Assembly (NCBI RefSeq): GCF_018873765.1
Contig: NC_057924.1
Location: 5,208,001-5,272,000, forward strand
Direction of reading: 5' to 3'
Source of the DNA: Telopea speciosissima
Taxonomy: Eukaryota; Streptophyta; Magnoliopsida; Proteales; Proteaceae
DNA length: 64,000 bases
The number at the start of each line of letters is the position of its first letter. Position 1 is the stretch's first letter. Made by a program: the position numbers and the translations under genes. The notes under the pieces are model-generated. The model worked only from the letters and a program-made list of their open reading frames with translations, ran no database searches and was not told where the DNA came from. Shown piece after piece: positions 22,734 to 34,629 of this stretch.

Positions 22734-22861
22734 ACTCCAGTGTAGGGTCATGGGAGCTGTGTGAGAAAGCATCAATAGGGGTGGAATTTCTACATTTCAT
22801 GAAGGGTGAGGTAGTCACTTTATGTCATCATGTGTGTGAGCATAGGAGCTACACTCTGGGA
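22734..22861. repeat. Fold-back element FB-7 at the array edge
   Basis: CCAGTGTAGGGTCATGGGAGC faces GAGCATAGGAGCTACACTCTGGG, giving inverted ends around about 90 bp that contain AGGTAGTCACTTTATG. It separates the array from segmental duplication copy B. Boundaries are approximate. Confidence 0.45.
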
Positions 22862-23718
22862 CATAATGTTTGTTCAAATCATGCTTGGAACGTTATGTAT
22901 GCCATGCTTTAAATTTTTAAGGGATGCAAACAGCTTTGTTTGGCAAAGAGCCTGCTGAATTTATAATTTCTCATCTTGCTCCAAGCCAAATGATTATTGG
23001 CATATCAGCATCATCTACACTCCCAAGAATCATGGATAGTTATCCATGTAAAAATGGAAGGTGACGGTTTTGAAAACCACAATACAAGTCGGAATTATCA
23101 ACTTTTATGTTTTTTTAATCTAAACCATCTATTCTTACTCAAAGTTGGGAGAGGTGCATAGTAATATTTAGATTATTGGTATACATGCATGAACATACAC
23201 AGGATGTGTGTCAATACAAAAAGAGGTATTTTATTGAATTAGATTCTAAAATTTGATATGTGGTTAATTTAGACCATATCCTGTCTATCCAACTATCGGA
23301 ATGGACATAGCGTTCGTCCACATAGTAGAATAGATGCTTTGTAACATTTGGTAAACTAAAAGATCTTTGCGACAACAATAATTCACTTTAGTGGGATCAT
23401 TCTCCTGTTCTCTTTTTATTAACTTCAGTGTTGGACTTGATCAAGCCCTGATGATGATCATATTCATGTAGAATCAATAGATCTAATAAAGTGAACAAAC
23501 AGTGACTCGTGCGAGCCAAGCCCTAAACTGAAACTTCAATCCCTCCAGCATCAGGTAGGATTGACACATCTCTTCCATCCAACCAACATAGGCAATTGGT
23601 CCTTTTTTTTTTCAAAGGGGAAGGAGGAGGGGGGGGGGGGGCGATGTTCATTGTTTTTCCATAAAACGTTGTCATAATTTTTAGGAGGCATTTCACCACA
23701 TCCACATTGAATTGAATG
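22862..23718. repeat. Segmental duplication copy B (WHIRLY 3' flank)
   Basis: Same orientation and content as 18706-19588. A poly-G run (about 23628-23641) replaces the shorter tract of copy A. Unlike copy A it is not followed by the gene fragment but by unrelated sequence after GAATTGAATG. Confidence 0.85.
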
Positions 23719-24779
23719 GGGATTTCCCTTACCCATGGATTTGTGCCTTTGGATTGATATGGGTATCAGAAATAGATGGGATGACATTATCGATTTCATG
23801 CTAAAAGGGACAAAATAATAATGACTCTAGATGGGTGAGTGAACCCAACTCCTATGGGTGGAGGAAAACTCTCCTAATTCTACGACTCAAATGTGTAGTT
23901 GAAGGGATTCCTCGTGGATATAGAAGCTCTCAAAATTGCGATCGACCTAAAATTGAATGGTTGCTTCGTTTGTGAACAGCCCAACTCCGAGCAAGCCGTG
24001 TTACAGAAATGGTGAAAGGTATATAGTGCATATGGTTTTTTTCTTTCTAATCCTGTTCACAACTGAAATATAAATAAACAATAAATGCATCAATTTTTAC
24101 AGACTTAATATGACCTTCTTGTTTTCTGATTGACAAATCATTATATAAATACCAATTTCAGATGAACAGTGAACTTGTAATATATGCAACTGAAGCTTCA
24201 AGAAATTTTCAAACAAAATTTTGGATGAACAAGAAGTTTCAGGGGAATGCTATCAAACATCAATTGGGTTTGCTTGTTAAGGATTGTCATGCTTACCACA
24301 TATGTCATGCTTACCACATATCTTTACATAAACTTCCTAGACAAAATTTCATCCAATGTCTTCCTGAATAAGGATTCAGGAGTCTTAGGCCTTTGCCTTC
24401 TATCGCCTCCAAATAAATGAAACAGTTCTCAATCAAGTGCGACATAAATTGCACTCACATTCAAGCACACTGCAGTATACACGCCAATAAATTGAATGCT
24501 GTGTAGAACAAATCCTTGTCTTCAAACATTCCTATATTTCAAGACTAGTTGAAAATGAAACATATCAGTTAACTGAATTTAAGCTCAATGAGGAAATCAA
24601 TTCCCTTCAAAAACCCAATGAAGGATTACCACAGTTCACATCAATAATGAAAAAACATGAAGTCCAAATTTTTTTAGTTAAATAACTTATAACCATTCAT
24701 CTAGAAATGTATTGTCACAGATGTTACAGAATCATGAAGCGCAAAATACAAATATCAATGCAATACCAACCGGTTTAGC
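23719..24779. other. Intergenic and 3' UTR of the minus-strand gene
   Basis: No gene is recognised. The part nearest 24780 would be the 3' UTR. A short tandem (TGTCATGCTTACCACATA, two copies) lies at 24285-24322. Confidence 0.4.
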
Positions 24780-25994
24780 CTATGCAACTTCATGCTGTCC
24801 AACTTCTGTTCTCAAATTCTCAATCACATTGGCTACCGAACAACATAAACTAGCTTCCAAAGCTAAAGACTTCACGATCACCTCCATCGATCTCAGCTCT
24901 TCATGAAATTCTGAGTACAATACCAAGGAAGAGAAATGCTCATCCAGTACCAATCCAAGATACTTCACAATGGACTCAAGGGATGGCACCCAGTCACAGG
25001 CTTTCAAACCCAAAACCAATGCTGCTGATGGACAGAGGCCTGCCTGGGGAAACCTCTGGTACTTCCTCAACCACTTCCCCATGTACCGAATCAAACTTAA
25101 CATCTCGGAACCATCCAATCTACTGAGAGAAGAAGACAATGTCAGTTCATCAAGGTTAGAAGATGCAAACAAGTAATGCAGACAGAGTTCCGATGCAGAA
25201 AATCCGTCGTGGGCTATCATCAGCAGGACTGAAGCTTGCTTGGCTAAATTAGATTTCTTCCCGGTGAGGTTTTCAGAGGCTACCTTCTCAATAGCTAAAA
25301 GAGCTTGGCTTTCCCATTCTTTCCTAACCTTGACCATACTACCATATGCTTCTTTTGGTGGGGACAGAAAGTATTTCAATACAGAAAGAAGATCTGATGA
25401 CTGAAAGTCAGAAAAGTGCTTGATACAGAGACAAATCAAATCTGATCTCTTCGCATCAATGAGAGACTCAAGCACATATGTAGATGATGAATGACCAACA
25501 AGCCCTTGACTAATTAAAGTTTCCAGCAACTCCCAGAGTTCCAGCAGTAAACAAGCCTCTAAAACCGAACGTGCAACATCTCGAGAAATGAAAAATCCCA
25601 GCTTTTCAATCATTACACTGGTGTAATTCGAATCAGAAGGATCAACACCACAAGAGATACCAACCTTCTTCCTCATTTTCTCCAGAAATGAATTCAGAAG
25701 CCCTAGATACTCTTCCTTATCAAAAGATTTACGTTTACTGAGATTCTTTTTCAATTTTTTGCAAAACCGGCTCCCTAATGCAATGATTTCTGAATCAGTT
25801 GCTGAAATCTGCCATCCGCCAACGCGTTTGAACAAAGAAAAATCATTGGAATCTTCATTTTCGGGTTTCAAATTGCATAATATATCATCCACATTCAATA
25901 TAATGGGATATTGCGATTGAACGATGCGGCCTAAGGGATCAGCCGCAGCCTTCGTGACTAGTTCGAGTAACGTCATGAGCACCCAAGGTAGAAA
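24780..25994 (-). CDS. Conserved-looking alpha-helical protein of unknown function, main exon
   Basis: A long open exon of about 404 codons ending at TAG 24780-24782. It opens at an acceptor TTTCTCAG|TTTCTACC preceded by a CTAAC branch-like motif, which fixes the exon edge at 25994. The first ATG in frame is six codons in (FLPWVL-Met). An upstream reading frame in the candidate exon 1 joins in phase but has no ATG. The protein is helix-rich and Leu-rich (LEACLLLELWELLETLISQG; SSLSRLDGSEMLSLIRYMGK), with a basic KKLKKNLSKRKSF segment near residue 90. It has no signal peptide, zinc motif or catalytic motif I can name. A nuclear or nucleolar role would fit the basic patch and the telo-box upstream, but that is inference. 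It is intact, whereas its copy at 19.6-20.0 kb is a wreck. Confidence 0.75.
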   Translation of the reverse strand, partial: FLPWVLMTLLELVTKAAADPLGRIVQSQYPIILNVDDILCNLKPENEDSNDFSLFKRVGGWQISATDSEIIALGSRFCKKLKKNLSKRKSFDKEEYLGLLNSFLEKMRKKVGISCGVDPSDSNYTSVMIEKLGFFISRDVARSVLEACLLLELWELLETLISQGLVGHSSSTYVLESLIDAKRSDLICLCIKHFSDFQSSDLLSVLKYFLSPPKEAYGSMVKVRKEWESQALLAIEKVASENLTGKKSNLAKQASVLLMIAHDGFSASELCLHYLFASSNLDELTLSSSLSRLDGSEMLSLIRYMGKWLRKYQRFPQAGLCPSAALVLGLKACDWVPSLESIVKYLGLVLDEHFSSLVLYSEFHEELRSMEVIVKSLALEASLCCSVANVIENLRTEVGQHEVA

Positions 25995-27642
25995 CTGAGA
26001 AACTGGAACCAAAATTACAGAGCAAATGCGTCGAGACCATAGTTAGTTAAAACGGAAACAACAATTTTTTTTGTTAGGGACAGCATAGAAATTAAACGGT
26101 ATAGTAAAAAATGCCGTCAAACATTTCAATAATGGCAACAAAAAAAAAAAAAGAAATAGATGGTATGGGTTTTAAACGTTTAGAATTTGCAAATACAGGA
26201 CTAAATAACAGCAATATACACAACAAAATTGAGCAATTATTAACTAAATGCCTGCATCTAAAGTTCAAAGCAACTATAACATCTAAGAAAAATATATATT
26301 AATATCGACATTTGATTCCAAATTCCACAAAACTTATCCTTTTTCCTCACCATTCTGTCTAGGTCTCTAGGCCTCAACTACCAAAATGATAAACATTCAC
26401 ATTGTCACATTGGTGGAAAGTAAGACATAGTATAGTTTATACAAGATAAAAATTTACACACTGTCAAGGGCTAACAAATTCTTTGAACATAAAAAAAAAA
26501 AGGGAAGGGGACAAATAGTCCCAAATTCATTGAACAAACAACTCAGCCTTATCCCAAATAAATGGTGTTGGCTACATGGATCCTTAACCTCCAATCAGCT
26601 CGGTTTTAGGTCATACTTGATAAAAGGCCTAATCTATGCATGTCGTTCCTCACCACTTCTCCTAGTCATTTTAGGTCTGCCCCTAGCTCTTTTAGCTCCT
26701 TCAATCTGAATCAAATTATCCCTTCGTACTGGAGCCTCCAAAGGCCTCAGTTGAAATTCTTTGATCCAAAAAAAAAAAAAACCCCCAATGTATAAAGCAA
26801 TAAGAGAGGACCGACTGACTGTCTTAGATGACAAAAACATCGGTAAGCTACTGAACTAACTATTGTCAGCATAATAACCATGATCTTGAATGAGTACTGC
26901 CAGCGGGTAATAGACACCAATAGCAGACTATGGAGGAGTTCTCTGAAATTACTCACCAGTAATTAGAACCGTAAACTACTTCTAACAGAATCAGAAAGCT
27001 GAGAATTCGCCCACGATTTTGGTTTGGAACCCACCCAATCGTTGAGAATCTACCTCAATACCAAACCATGAATCCACATGGAAATTGCAAGTAACAGAAT
27101 TTCTCTATTGATTGATTTATTTGTCTCTGCAGCTTACATCCACCCATGAATGTAGAGTTGTAGACTACAGTTTCAGCCTTAACCTGATATAATTAATAAC
27201 TTTCTAAATTTTGAAATTAGAAACTACTTAGATGACCTAACCCTCTATTTTGATCATATAAAGAAACCCGAAAATCCCCAATTAGTAAACGGTCCAAAAT
27301 CTATGCTAGAAAAATTGACATAACCATATCAAAACCACCAAATAAAGTGAAACAAAAATCAATGACAGATACCAAAATACAAGATACAAAAACAAAACAA
27401 GGAATTAATTGACCAGTTAATTAAACAATTAAAACCTTAAAAGGAACAAGAGATTTTAAGGCTAAAGAAGGGAAAAAAGGTGTGGGTAAAAATCAGAGAG
27501 CGAGAAGAACTTCAGAACCAAAAGAAAACCAAACACCCAATTAGTTATGGGAGTATTTATTGTTTCCCTGGCAGAAGAATGTTCAACTTCAAATGTTGGG
27601 GGCGAAGGGAGAGAAGGAGAGAGAGAAAGAGAGAGAGGGTAC
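25995..27642 (-). other. Probable intron between candidate exon 1 and the main exon
   Basis: About 1.65 kb bounded on the minus strand by GAG|GTACC (donor, 27643/27642) and CTCAG (acceptor, 25995). AT-rich, with A runs and no recognised gene. In the duplicated copy at 20.0 kb this interval is almost wholly missing: acceptor-side and donor-side sequences lie about 50 bp apart, consistent with deletion of the intron interior. Confidence 0.5.
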
Positions 27643-28030
27643 CTCCTCAGGCGCCGGTGCTGCAACAGGTTGCTGATTCTCCGGACACACACAGAGCTAG
27701 TTTATGTGCTGCTCTGCCTGCCTGCCTTTCTCTGGATACCAGCGCCAGGCACTGCTGGGAGAGGGGCTGTGCGAGGAGGGAAAACGATGGGTTTCAGGGC
27801 TGTGTCGCTGTGCGAAAACGAAGAAATGAGGAAGCCAACGGAAGAAGACTACGATGGGTTAGGGTTTTTTTGGAGGGTTTTTGTGTTTGGTGCCTTTGGT
27901 CGATGGTTGAACACTTGAACCATTGGGGGATGGTTTATTTCAAAACGGGAAAAAGAACTGAGTCTGGTCACGTGACCCCTGCGCGCATACACAGTCCCCC
28001 TGGAATGACTGCCCTGCCCCCGTTACGGTT
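27643..28030 (-). other. Candidate 5' exon and promoter of the 24.8 kb gene
   Basis: On the minus strand a pyrimidine-rich leader runs into CAACCTGTTGCAGCACCGG, ends CCTGAGGAG and is followed by the donor GTACC. The frame reading QPVAAPAPEE joins the main exon (FLPWV) in phase 0, and the other copies encode nearly the same peptide. However, a TAG lies 15 codons upstream of that peptide (AAC TAG CTC) and no ATG follows it, so as it stands this is either a 5' UTR exon or a first coding exon that has lost its start. Homologous to every unit of the array at 20.0-22.7 kb. Confidence 0.5.
27856..27867 (-). promoter_or_regulatory. Telo-box (AAACCCTAACCC)
   Basis: AAACCCTAACCC on the minus strand in the 5' leader/promoter. 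Telo-boxes are typical of plant promoters for ribosome-biogenesis and translation genes. The same box recurs in the units of the 20.0-22.7 kb array. Confidence 0.55.
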
Positions 28031-28104
28031 CCGTTTGGTTGCAAGAGAATAAAAGGGAAGAGAAGTGAAATTTTTATATTTTAAAAAGAAATTTTTGTAA
28101 TCAT

Positions 28105-28270
28105 TACCCCATGAAGGGGTGCCAATCGATCGGTTCGGTCCAGGTTCAGGCTGGGTTTTTCAGTTTCGGTGTGGCTTTTAGGGAAACCAAAACCAAACCA
28201 ATAAGGATTGTTCGATTTCAGCTCAATTTCGGTGCTGTTTGGTTTCGTGTCATTTTGATTTATGATAACG
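28105..28270. repeat. hAT-like 'gggtgccaatcggttcgg' repeat
   Basis: GGGGTGCCAATCGATCGGTTCGG followed by CGGTTT-rich text, the typical end sequence of many plant non-autonomous elements. Similar starts occur at 544, 29392 and 55143. Only one end is clear. Confidence 0.4.
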
Positions 28271-28515
28271 AGTTTGGATAGCCAATTATCATTATGATGA
28301 ATAATAGAAACAGAAATTAACATTTTATAGTTCCAAATTCTTTCTTAGCCTGTACTCAAAGTGGATAACAGTATCCCAAAAACTATAATCCCAATTGAAA
28401 CTTTCAATAAGCACTAGGAAGATGTTTGACCATTGCAAAAATAAATTACACTGTCATCTCCTGATTTTAAAACCCAACTCAGATCACCCCCTGGTTTTTT
28501 AAAAAACTCAAATCG

Positions 28516-28705
28516 TAACCCATCATTCTCCTCTTCCTTCAGCTTCCTCATTTCTTCGTTCTCGCACTACGGCACAGGCCTGAAAACCATCCCTTTCCCT
28601 CCTCGCACTGCCACTCTCTCCCAGCGGTGACTGGTGCTGGTATCCAGAGTAACGGCAGGCAATGCAGCAGAGAAACCAGGCGTGTGCTTGTCCGGATAAA
28701 CAACT
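28516..28705 (-). repeat. Partial diverged copy of the exon-1 unit
   Basis: Reads, on the plus strand, like the minus-strand orientation of the promoter/exon-1 unit (CTTCCTCATTTCTTCGTTCTCGC, CTCTCTCCCAGCGGTGACTGG, GTGTGCTTGTCCGG). It is the inverted neighbour of 27643-28030, so a head-to-head arrangement like that of the 20-22 kb array exists here too, but older. Confidence 0.65.
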
Positions 28706-29391
28706 TGTGGAAAAGGTTAGAAACAGTGAAACCCCTCCCTCAAATTCTCCCTCTTCTTGTGCGCTACAAAGCCCTGTGAGATTGTACCTTTAAAACCCAT
28801 CTTTCGGCAATTTCATTATTTGGGCAAAAATGCAGGAATGATAATTTTAACTGTAATCCTTCTCTAAGTAAAGGGTGATGTTTGTTTTGCCATGAATCTA
28901 ATGTAGAACAAAATATTGCTAGAATAAATCTGGAATACGATTCTGTGCAGATTTTCTAGTTTCTTGGGTTTCAAAGTTTTGCAAGGACCATTTACTCGAG
29001 TGATTTCTATTCTGATGGGAATTGTTACTTGTTGCAATATTGTGGCACAGTGCATGTATTGTTATGCTGTCAGATTGTATTGAACAAGAGACAGATTCTT
29101 TTAATCTTTAATCACCGTACGTATATGTATCTATTTTATTGTCGTTCCAAACTTATTATGATGCATTTGTGTGTTTGACAAACCATGAAGAAGACAGTTC
29201 TCTTGGTCCTACTCTTGGTTATTGCAACTGGTTAGTGTTCTCTCTCTCTCTCTCTCTCTGTTTTTTTTTTTTTTCACTTGAGGTCATATGTTATATGATA
29301 TGATGCATTTGTGTGTTTGACAAGCCAGGGTCCACAGTGGAAGCAATTAAATGTGTGACCATTACAGACTGGGGAGTCTTTCCTATTCCAT
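28706..29391. other. Intergenic, no gene seen
   Basis: Contains a short duplicated phrase (TATGATGCATTTGTGTGTTTGACAA at about 29157 and 29300) and a CT microsatellite (29242-29260). No product is recognised. Confidence 0.4.
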
Positions 29392-30386
29392 ATAGGGGTG
29401 TCAATGGGTCGGGTTGGGCCAGGCCTGCCTAAACCCTGACCCTGACCCTGACCCTGACCCTAGAGGCCTTAACCTAAACCCTGACCCTGACCCAACCCTT
29501 GCAGGGCTAAGAAACCCTCAACCCTGACCCGACCCTGCCAGGGTTTTCCCTAACCCGGCCCGACCCTGATAGGGTCGGACAGGGTCGGGTTGGCCCTGAT
29601 TGACCCTGACCTTGACTTTATTTATTTATTTATTATTTTTTTTGGAAATGGTTTTTCTTATGCCTGTAATTTTTACTATGTCAAAGTTGATTAGATTGTA
29701 ATTTTCTAGGATTTGTCAGCATTGCAAGTAAAATATTTTAACTTAATTTGAAGCAGTAAAAATGAACAGCTTATAAACAGTGCACTCAATGAATCACGAC
29801 AAGGCACCAATCATGTTACATTCAAACACCATGACCGATCAAAAAGCCAAGTACGAGAAAGAAATAGGGCAATAAGCTCAAGATCATTAAAGCCTTAACC
29901 AATATAACATCTTATACAAATATAAAAATTTCTGAGTATAGAATCTGAGTAGTTCATGCCGAAGATACCCAAGGTTAAGACCCACTCCAATCCACGTCTC
30001 TTGAAACCTTATGAAAGCAGGATTCATACTACATATCATTATTCAGTGTCACATTAAGCTGACAAAAAACAGGGGAAGCATCATCAATCTCATGACTGTG
30101 TAAGCATCACACTAACCCGAAGGTCGGGTTACTAAAAGCCACACAAAAAAATATTCAATAATCCAAAATAAATTTAAGAAAAAAAATTATCTAAGAAAAG
30201 ACATGGATTTGGGTATGTATCTGTTTCCATCCATTAATTCAAAAGTTCAAAAGATCTCTGTTTTACATTCTACACCCAGTTTTGTCGTCCATGCCTTTGC
30301 CCTCTGCCACAGAGAGCTGTAAAAAAAATTATCTACAACATCCCCATCTCCCCAACCCCCCCCCCCCTTCCGATTCCAACAGTAAT

Positions 30387-33307
30387 TGTCACGCCCCCAT
30401 CCCAACAAGGGATACAATACATTATAAGGGGTGACTAGGACGACGCGTGTCATCCTACTAAGCTGCCAGGATCACTGACACAGTGTCCCAACGCACAGTC
30501 ATAACTAATATTAAAACAATATAATATCAGAGTGCGGAAAGGAAAATATTACATTCCAAAAGATCAATAGTTTTGCGGAAGCGTATAAAATCAATAGTTA
30601 CAAGATGATCAAAGCCTAGATGATAAATACTGTAGTTAATCCATTTTTCATTACCATCTAATAATGATCAACAAGGGTATAGCAGTAAATGTTTTTACAT
30701 GGGCCTACGCCCTAAAATAAACAAAAGGGGGAATAAGTCCCTAGAATTCTCACGGCCCGTAGGCACAATCGTCACAAGGACACCCGTTGCCATGTTCCTC
30801 TAACACGACTTCCGGCTCCCGCACTGCATCATAATCTAAAAATTGTGTACGCAGGGGTTAGCTCTCCAGGCGAGCGTGAGGGGATGGGGATGCACAAACA
30901 CGCAATTCACATAGTCCAATGATGCATGCACATGTTAAGTCCATTTTTTCCACCTAACAAACAACTAAGTCAATGGCATATGCTCTGTGACAACTCGGGA
31001 GACACTGTGGGTCACTTAACTTATCGCCACAATGAAACCTCAATTGTCACGTGGGACCTACGCCGATCGAAGCCTCCAAGACCACTCGTGGCGCACCCCG
31101 ATAACCAATACTACCATGATCGGCCTCTCCCACCTCCACGAGAATCCGGTGTACGATTACCCAACACCTAAACCCCTGTTGGTAAGGGTCGTAGCATAAG
31201 GGTATAAAATCCTAGCCACACTACATGCAAGTCCTATCGTCCCGAGAGGTAATCCGGGCGCATCAACTTTTCATCCGGTTTAGTGCCCGGTTACACAAGA
31301 CGCCGCGCGCATACGATTCAACATGACATTCAAGATAATTTCTTCATAAATATATATAGTATCGGGTTTAGACCGGCACCCACCGGCACCGAGACCCATC
31401 AAAGTAAAGCATCTCCAATTAACATCATAACATTCATATATAAAAGTATGCAATATGCGCAAGCATGCTTAATAATTTATAATGATGACATAATATACAA
31501 TGCAATAATAATATCAAACCCAAACAACCAAACCCACTCACTATTTGTGTTATGTCCCGATGTTATGAGTTGTCGCCGCAATCAAGTAACACGTCACAAG
31601 ATGAAAACTTTAAACCTAAATAAAAGAGTGAAAATAGGGTTAATTAAGTAAAGGAACGGATCCCCAAAAGGTCTCCCATAAACACTTAAGTATGAGGTTC
31701 CGAAACAAAGTGGTTGCGGGAGTGGTTTCATGCCCAAATTCGCAACCACATGTAAATCCTAGGAAACCGGGGTTCGGGACGATTTTAGTCAAGGTCGGAT
31801 GCGGATGTGGTTTCGAAAACTGAAACCGAGTGTAAATCCGACCTTCACGGGGCTTCAGGACAATTTTGGTCAAGGTCGGATGCGGATGTGGTTTAAAATC
31901 AAACCGAGTGTAAATCCGACCTTCACGAATCCTTCTCGGGAAGGTAATTTCGGGGTGGTTTCTTGCAGTCCGAAACCACATGTAAATCCTAGCTAACCAG
32001 GGGCTTAGGATAGTTTTAGTCAAGGTCGGATGCGGATGTGGTTTGAAAACTGAATCCGAGTGTAAAACCACATACCGCAGAACCGAAAATTGAAGGGTTT
32101 CTCACTAGGGATTCATTTTCCAAGGGGTTGTAAGGTAGGGAGGCTTCAAAAAACTTCCTCCTAGGTCCATTAGGGTTCTAAGACCTCATTAGGTCCATGT
32201 AATCCCATGGATTTAAGAGAAAACAAAGAGAACCTAAATTAGGACATAATATGGTAGAAACCTTAAATTTCTTAAATGGAAAGAGATTACTTAGGCTTAG
32301 GGCTTGTAATGGAGTGAAATAACTCCACCATAGTCTAGGTTTAGAGGTTCCATCGATTCCTTGGGTTCCAAGAGAACCCTAGGTTGAATTTCTCCCATTT
32401 CCCAAACCTCAAAAATCAAAATAGATGAAGAGATGTGGGTTTGAATGACTTACCTACCCCCAATATAGAAGGCTCCATGTTGAGGCTCCAAGAAGTGCTC
32501 TTCCAACCTCCAACCAAGTTTCTCCACCCTTCTTCCTCCTTCTCTCCTTCCTTCTTCCTTCTTTCTTCTTTCTTCTTTCTCCTTTCTCTCCTCTTTCTCT
32601 CCTCCACGATTTAGGTTAGATGGGAGAAGAAATGAAATGAATGCTTCTCCCCCCCCCCCCTTTTGTCTTATTTATAGAAAATGGGCTTGGGTCCTTTAAG
32701 TTAAATGGGTCAAAAATTAAATGGGTGGATCCAAGATAAATGGGTCATTAGGCCAAATGGATAGTTTAAGTTAAATGGGTCAAGAGGGCTTCATGGGTTG
32801 ACCCATGGTCTTATTTAGGGTAAAGGAATGGGTTAACCCATCTTTGGGTCAAATAGAGTCAAATGGGCCCTCAAGTTGAATGGGCCTCTTAACTAAATGG
32901 GCCTGCCCATAGGTTTCAAATAGAAAAGAACCCACTTGGGGATGGGTCCATCCACCATGGGATTATAAGCCCATCACACGCTCCCTTAAATAAGGGGGAC
33001 CCACAAATAGAATATTCCCAACTCAACTAAAATAGCCCGGGCTGTCCAAATCTTGACCCGTACTTCGAGGGCATCAAGAGAAAGGGTAAATAAATAACCT
33101 TAAGGGCTAGAACTTACTATTTCCTTGTCATGGTTTGTCCCCGTGACCCCGAATAGTTTCCTCCACAGGTAAACCCGCATCTGTGGTCAATAATTTTGTA
33201 GTGGGTTTGACCACCGGTGAAGAGACTCACCAAAGATACGTGGCGGTGATAACCACACGTCACGGGAAGAAATAATAATTAATTATGATCCGAGTGCGGG
33301 TGTAACA
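30387..33307. mobile_element. Solo LTR (about 2.9 kb), Gypsy-type
   Basis: Begins TGTCACGCCCCCATCC and ends GTGCGGGTGTAACA. A perfect 5-bp target duplication GTAAT lies at 30382-30386 and 33308-33312. No internal direct repeat of the ends and no gag/pol sequence is present, so this is a single long LTR left by recombination. The very long LTR with TGTCACGCC / GGTGTAACA termini resembles Tekay/Del-type chromoviruses. Contains an internal tandem (31780-32070) and a CTTT-rich tract (32525-32605). Confidence 0.8.
31780..32070. repeat. Tandem repeats of about 60-80 bp inside the solo LTR
   Basis: AGTCAAGGTCGGATGCGGATGTGGTTT recurs at about 31786, 31870 and 32018, each followed by CCGAGTGTAAATCCGACC or a variant. 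An earlier diverged unit starts at about 31700. The open frames on both strands across it come from this periodicity. Confidence 0.75.
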
Positions 33308-34244
33308 GTAATAACCTATTCTCCTCTTATTACCCCTGCTGTAAGCCTGTAACAGCGAACAAACAAACAAGCAAACAAAAACCCTGGACTTCCACAGCAA
33401 AACACTCCTCCCTTCGACTCTCATTCCCATCCAATTACTTGACCCCAAACCAGATAACCTCTTCAATTTTCACTGAAAATCACCCCACCCATTTGACTTA
33501 AAAAAAAACAAAAAAAAAACTAAGAGAAGAGATACAGAAGAAAACCACCCCTTTTTTTCCTCTAAAACTTCGATTAAACCCTTCTAGGATTCAACCCAGT
33601 GAAAAGAAGAAAAAAAAAAAAAAAAAAAAAAAAAAAAGGAGAAAGAGCGAAGAGAAGAGAGCGAGAGACAAAACCAAGAGAAAGATACAGAAGAAGAAGA
33701 AGAACAACAATTGGACATACCAAATTGGTCCAAACTCGCCTTGCAGTTCTCCTTGTCAGCCTTCTCCTCCAAAGTCCAAACGAGAACGATAGATGAGGCT
33801 AATCCAGATATCCAGACATCGCAGAGGGTTCTGTTACAACTTCCCTTCCAGAATCGCCTTCAAAGCTGCAGGAGTTCAACTCTTTCAGACTTCAAAACTC
33901 CTTCAGGTTCAACGATTCTTCCCTATTATTTTCCGATGTGGGGATAATTTGCAGAAATCACACAATGGGAAGATGGAAGGCCGAAGGGAAAGAGAAGGGA
34001 AAGAGAAAGGGTTTAAGGCCTTTAGGCTGTTTCGTTTGGAGAAGATTTGCAGAAACGGCGTGAAGGAAAAGTGCTGGGGGTGAGTGAAATGGGAATCGTT
34101 TTTAGGGTTTTGTGGATTTTGAGTGTTTTTTTTATTATATTTTATTTTTTTAGTGTTAGGATAAAGAAAAATTATAATATAAATATCTATATAAGTATAT
34201 ATTGTATATATAAAAATATATATATATATATATATATATAAACA
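33308..34244. other. Pyrimidine/purine-rich and AT-rich intergenic DNA
   Basis: A 35-base A run at 33605-33639, purine-rich GAAGAAGAAG tracts and an AT dinucleotide run at about 34200-34230. The short frames here are low-complexity artefacts. No gene is supported. Confidence 0.45.
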
Positions 34245-34629
34245 ATACGGGTCGGGTCGGGTCGGTTCAACCCGAGGCCTAAACCCGATCCCGACCCGAT
34301 CCCGACCCTACCAGGGTCAAGCTATTTCTAAACCCTGATCCGCCCTTCGGGCTGAAAAATCAGGGTCGGGTTCAGGCCGAGCGGGCAGCGTTTGGGCCAG
34401 AACTTGCTATATCGGAAGAGGGTTCCATGGTGGACTCACGTCTGGGCCATGTTGGGAGCTGAGACAGGTCCCGTGGACAAAGGGAGTCGATGGTGGATCA
34501 CAGTGTCACACCGAAGAGATTCAATCAATGAAGTGGGATGGACGGTCCAAACCACACAATCTTATTTCGGGTTGCAAATGTGATGGAAACTCCATTTCGT
34601 GTGGAGCCAATATTTTGGTCAGATGAGGG

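Larger units (their letters stand above)
29392..34400. mobile_element. Possible hAT-like element of about 5 kb, interrupted by a solo LTR
   Basis: The left end GGGGTGTCAATGGGTCGGGT is followed by repeated ACCCTGACCC text (29392-29590). The right end, near 34245-34390, has the same vocabulary in inverted form (GGGTCGGGTCGG, AACCCTGATCCGCCC, GGGTCGGGTTCAGGCCGAGC). Between them lie AT-rich DNA, the solo LTR and a promoter-like pyrimidine-rich region at 33500-34100. No transposase domain is found. It could equally be two unrelated copies of the same short repeat. Confidence 0.35.

Noticed and set aside
29440-29590. Telomere-like ACCCTGACCC repeats as an interstitial telomere
   Set aside because: The unit is not the plant telomere repeat (TTTAGGG), and the text is part of a hAT-like terminal repeat vocabulary also seen at 34.3 kb.
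31640-32071. 143-codon frame with repeated HPHPTLTK peptide
   Set aside because: The repetition mirrors the tandem repeats inside the solo LTR. There is no start context or family resemblance.
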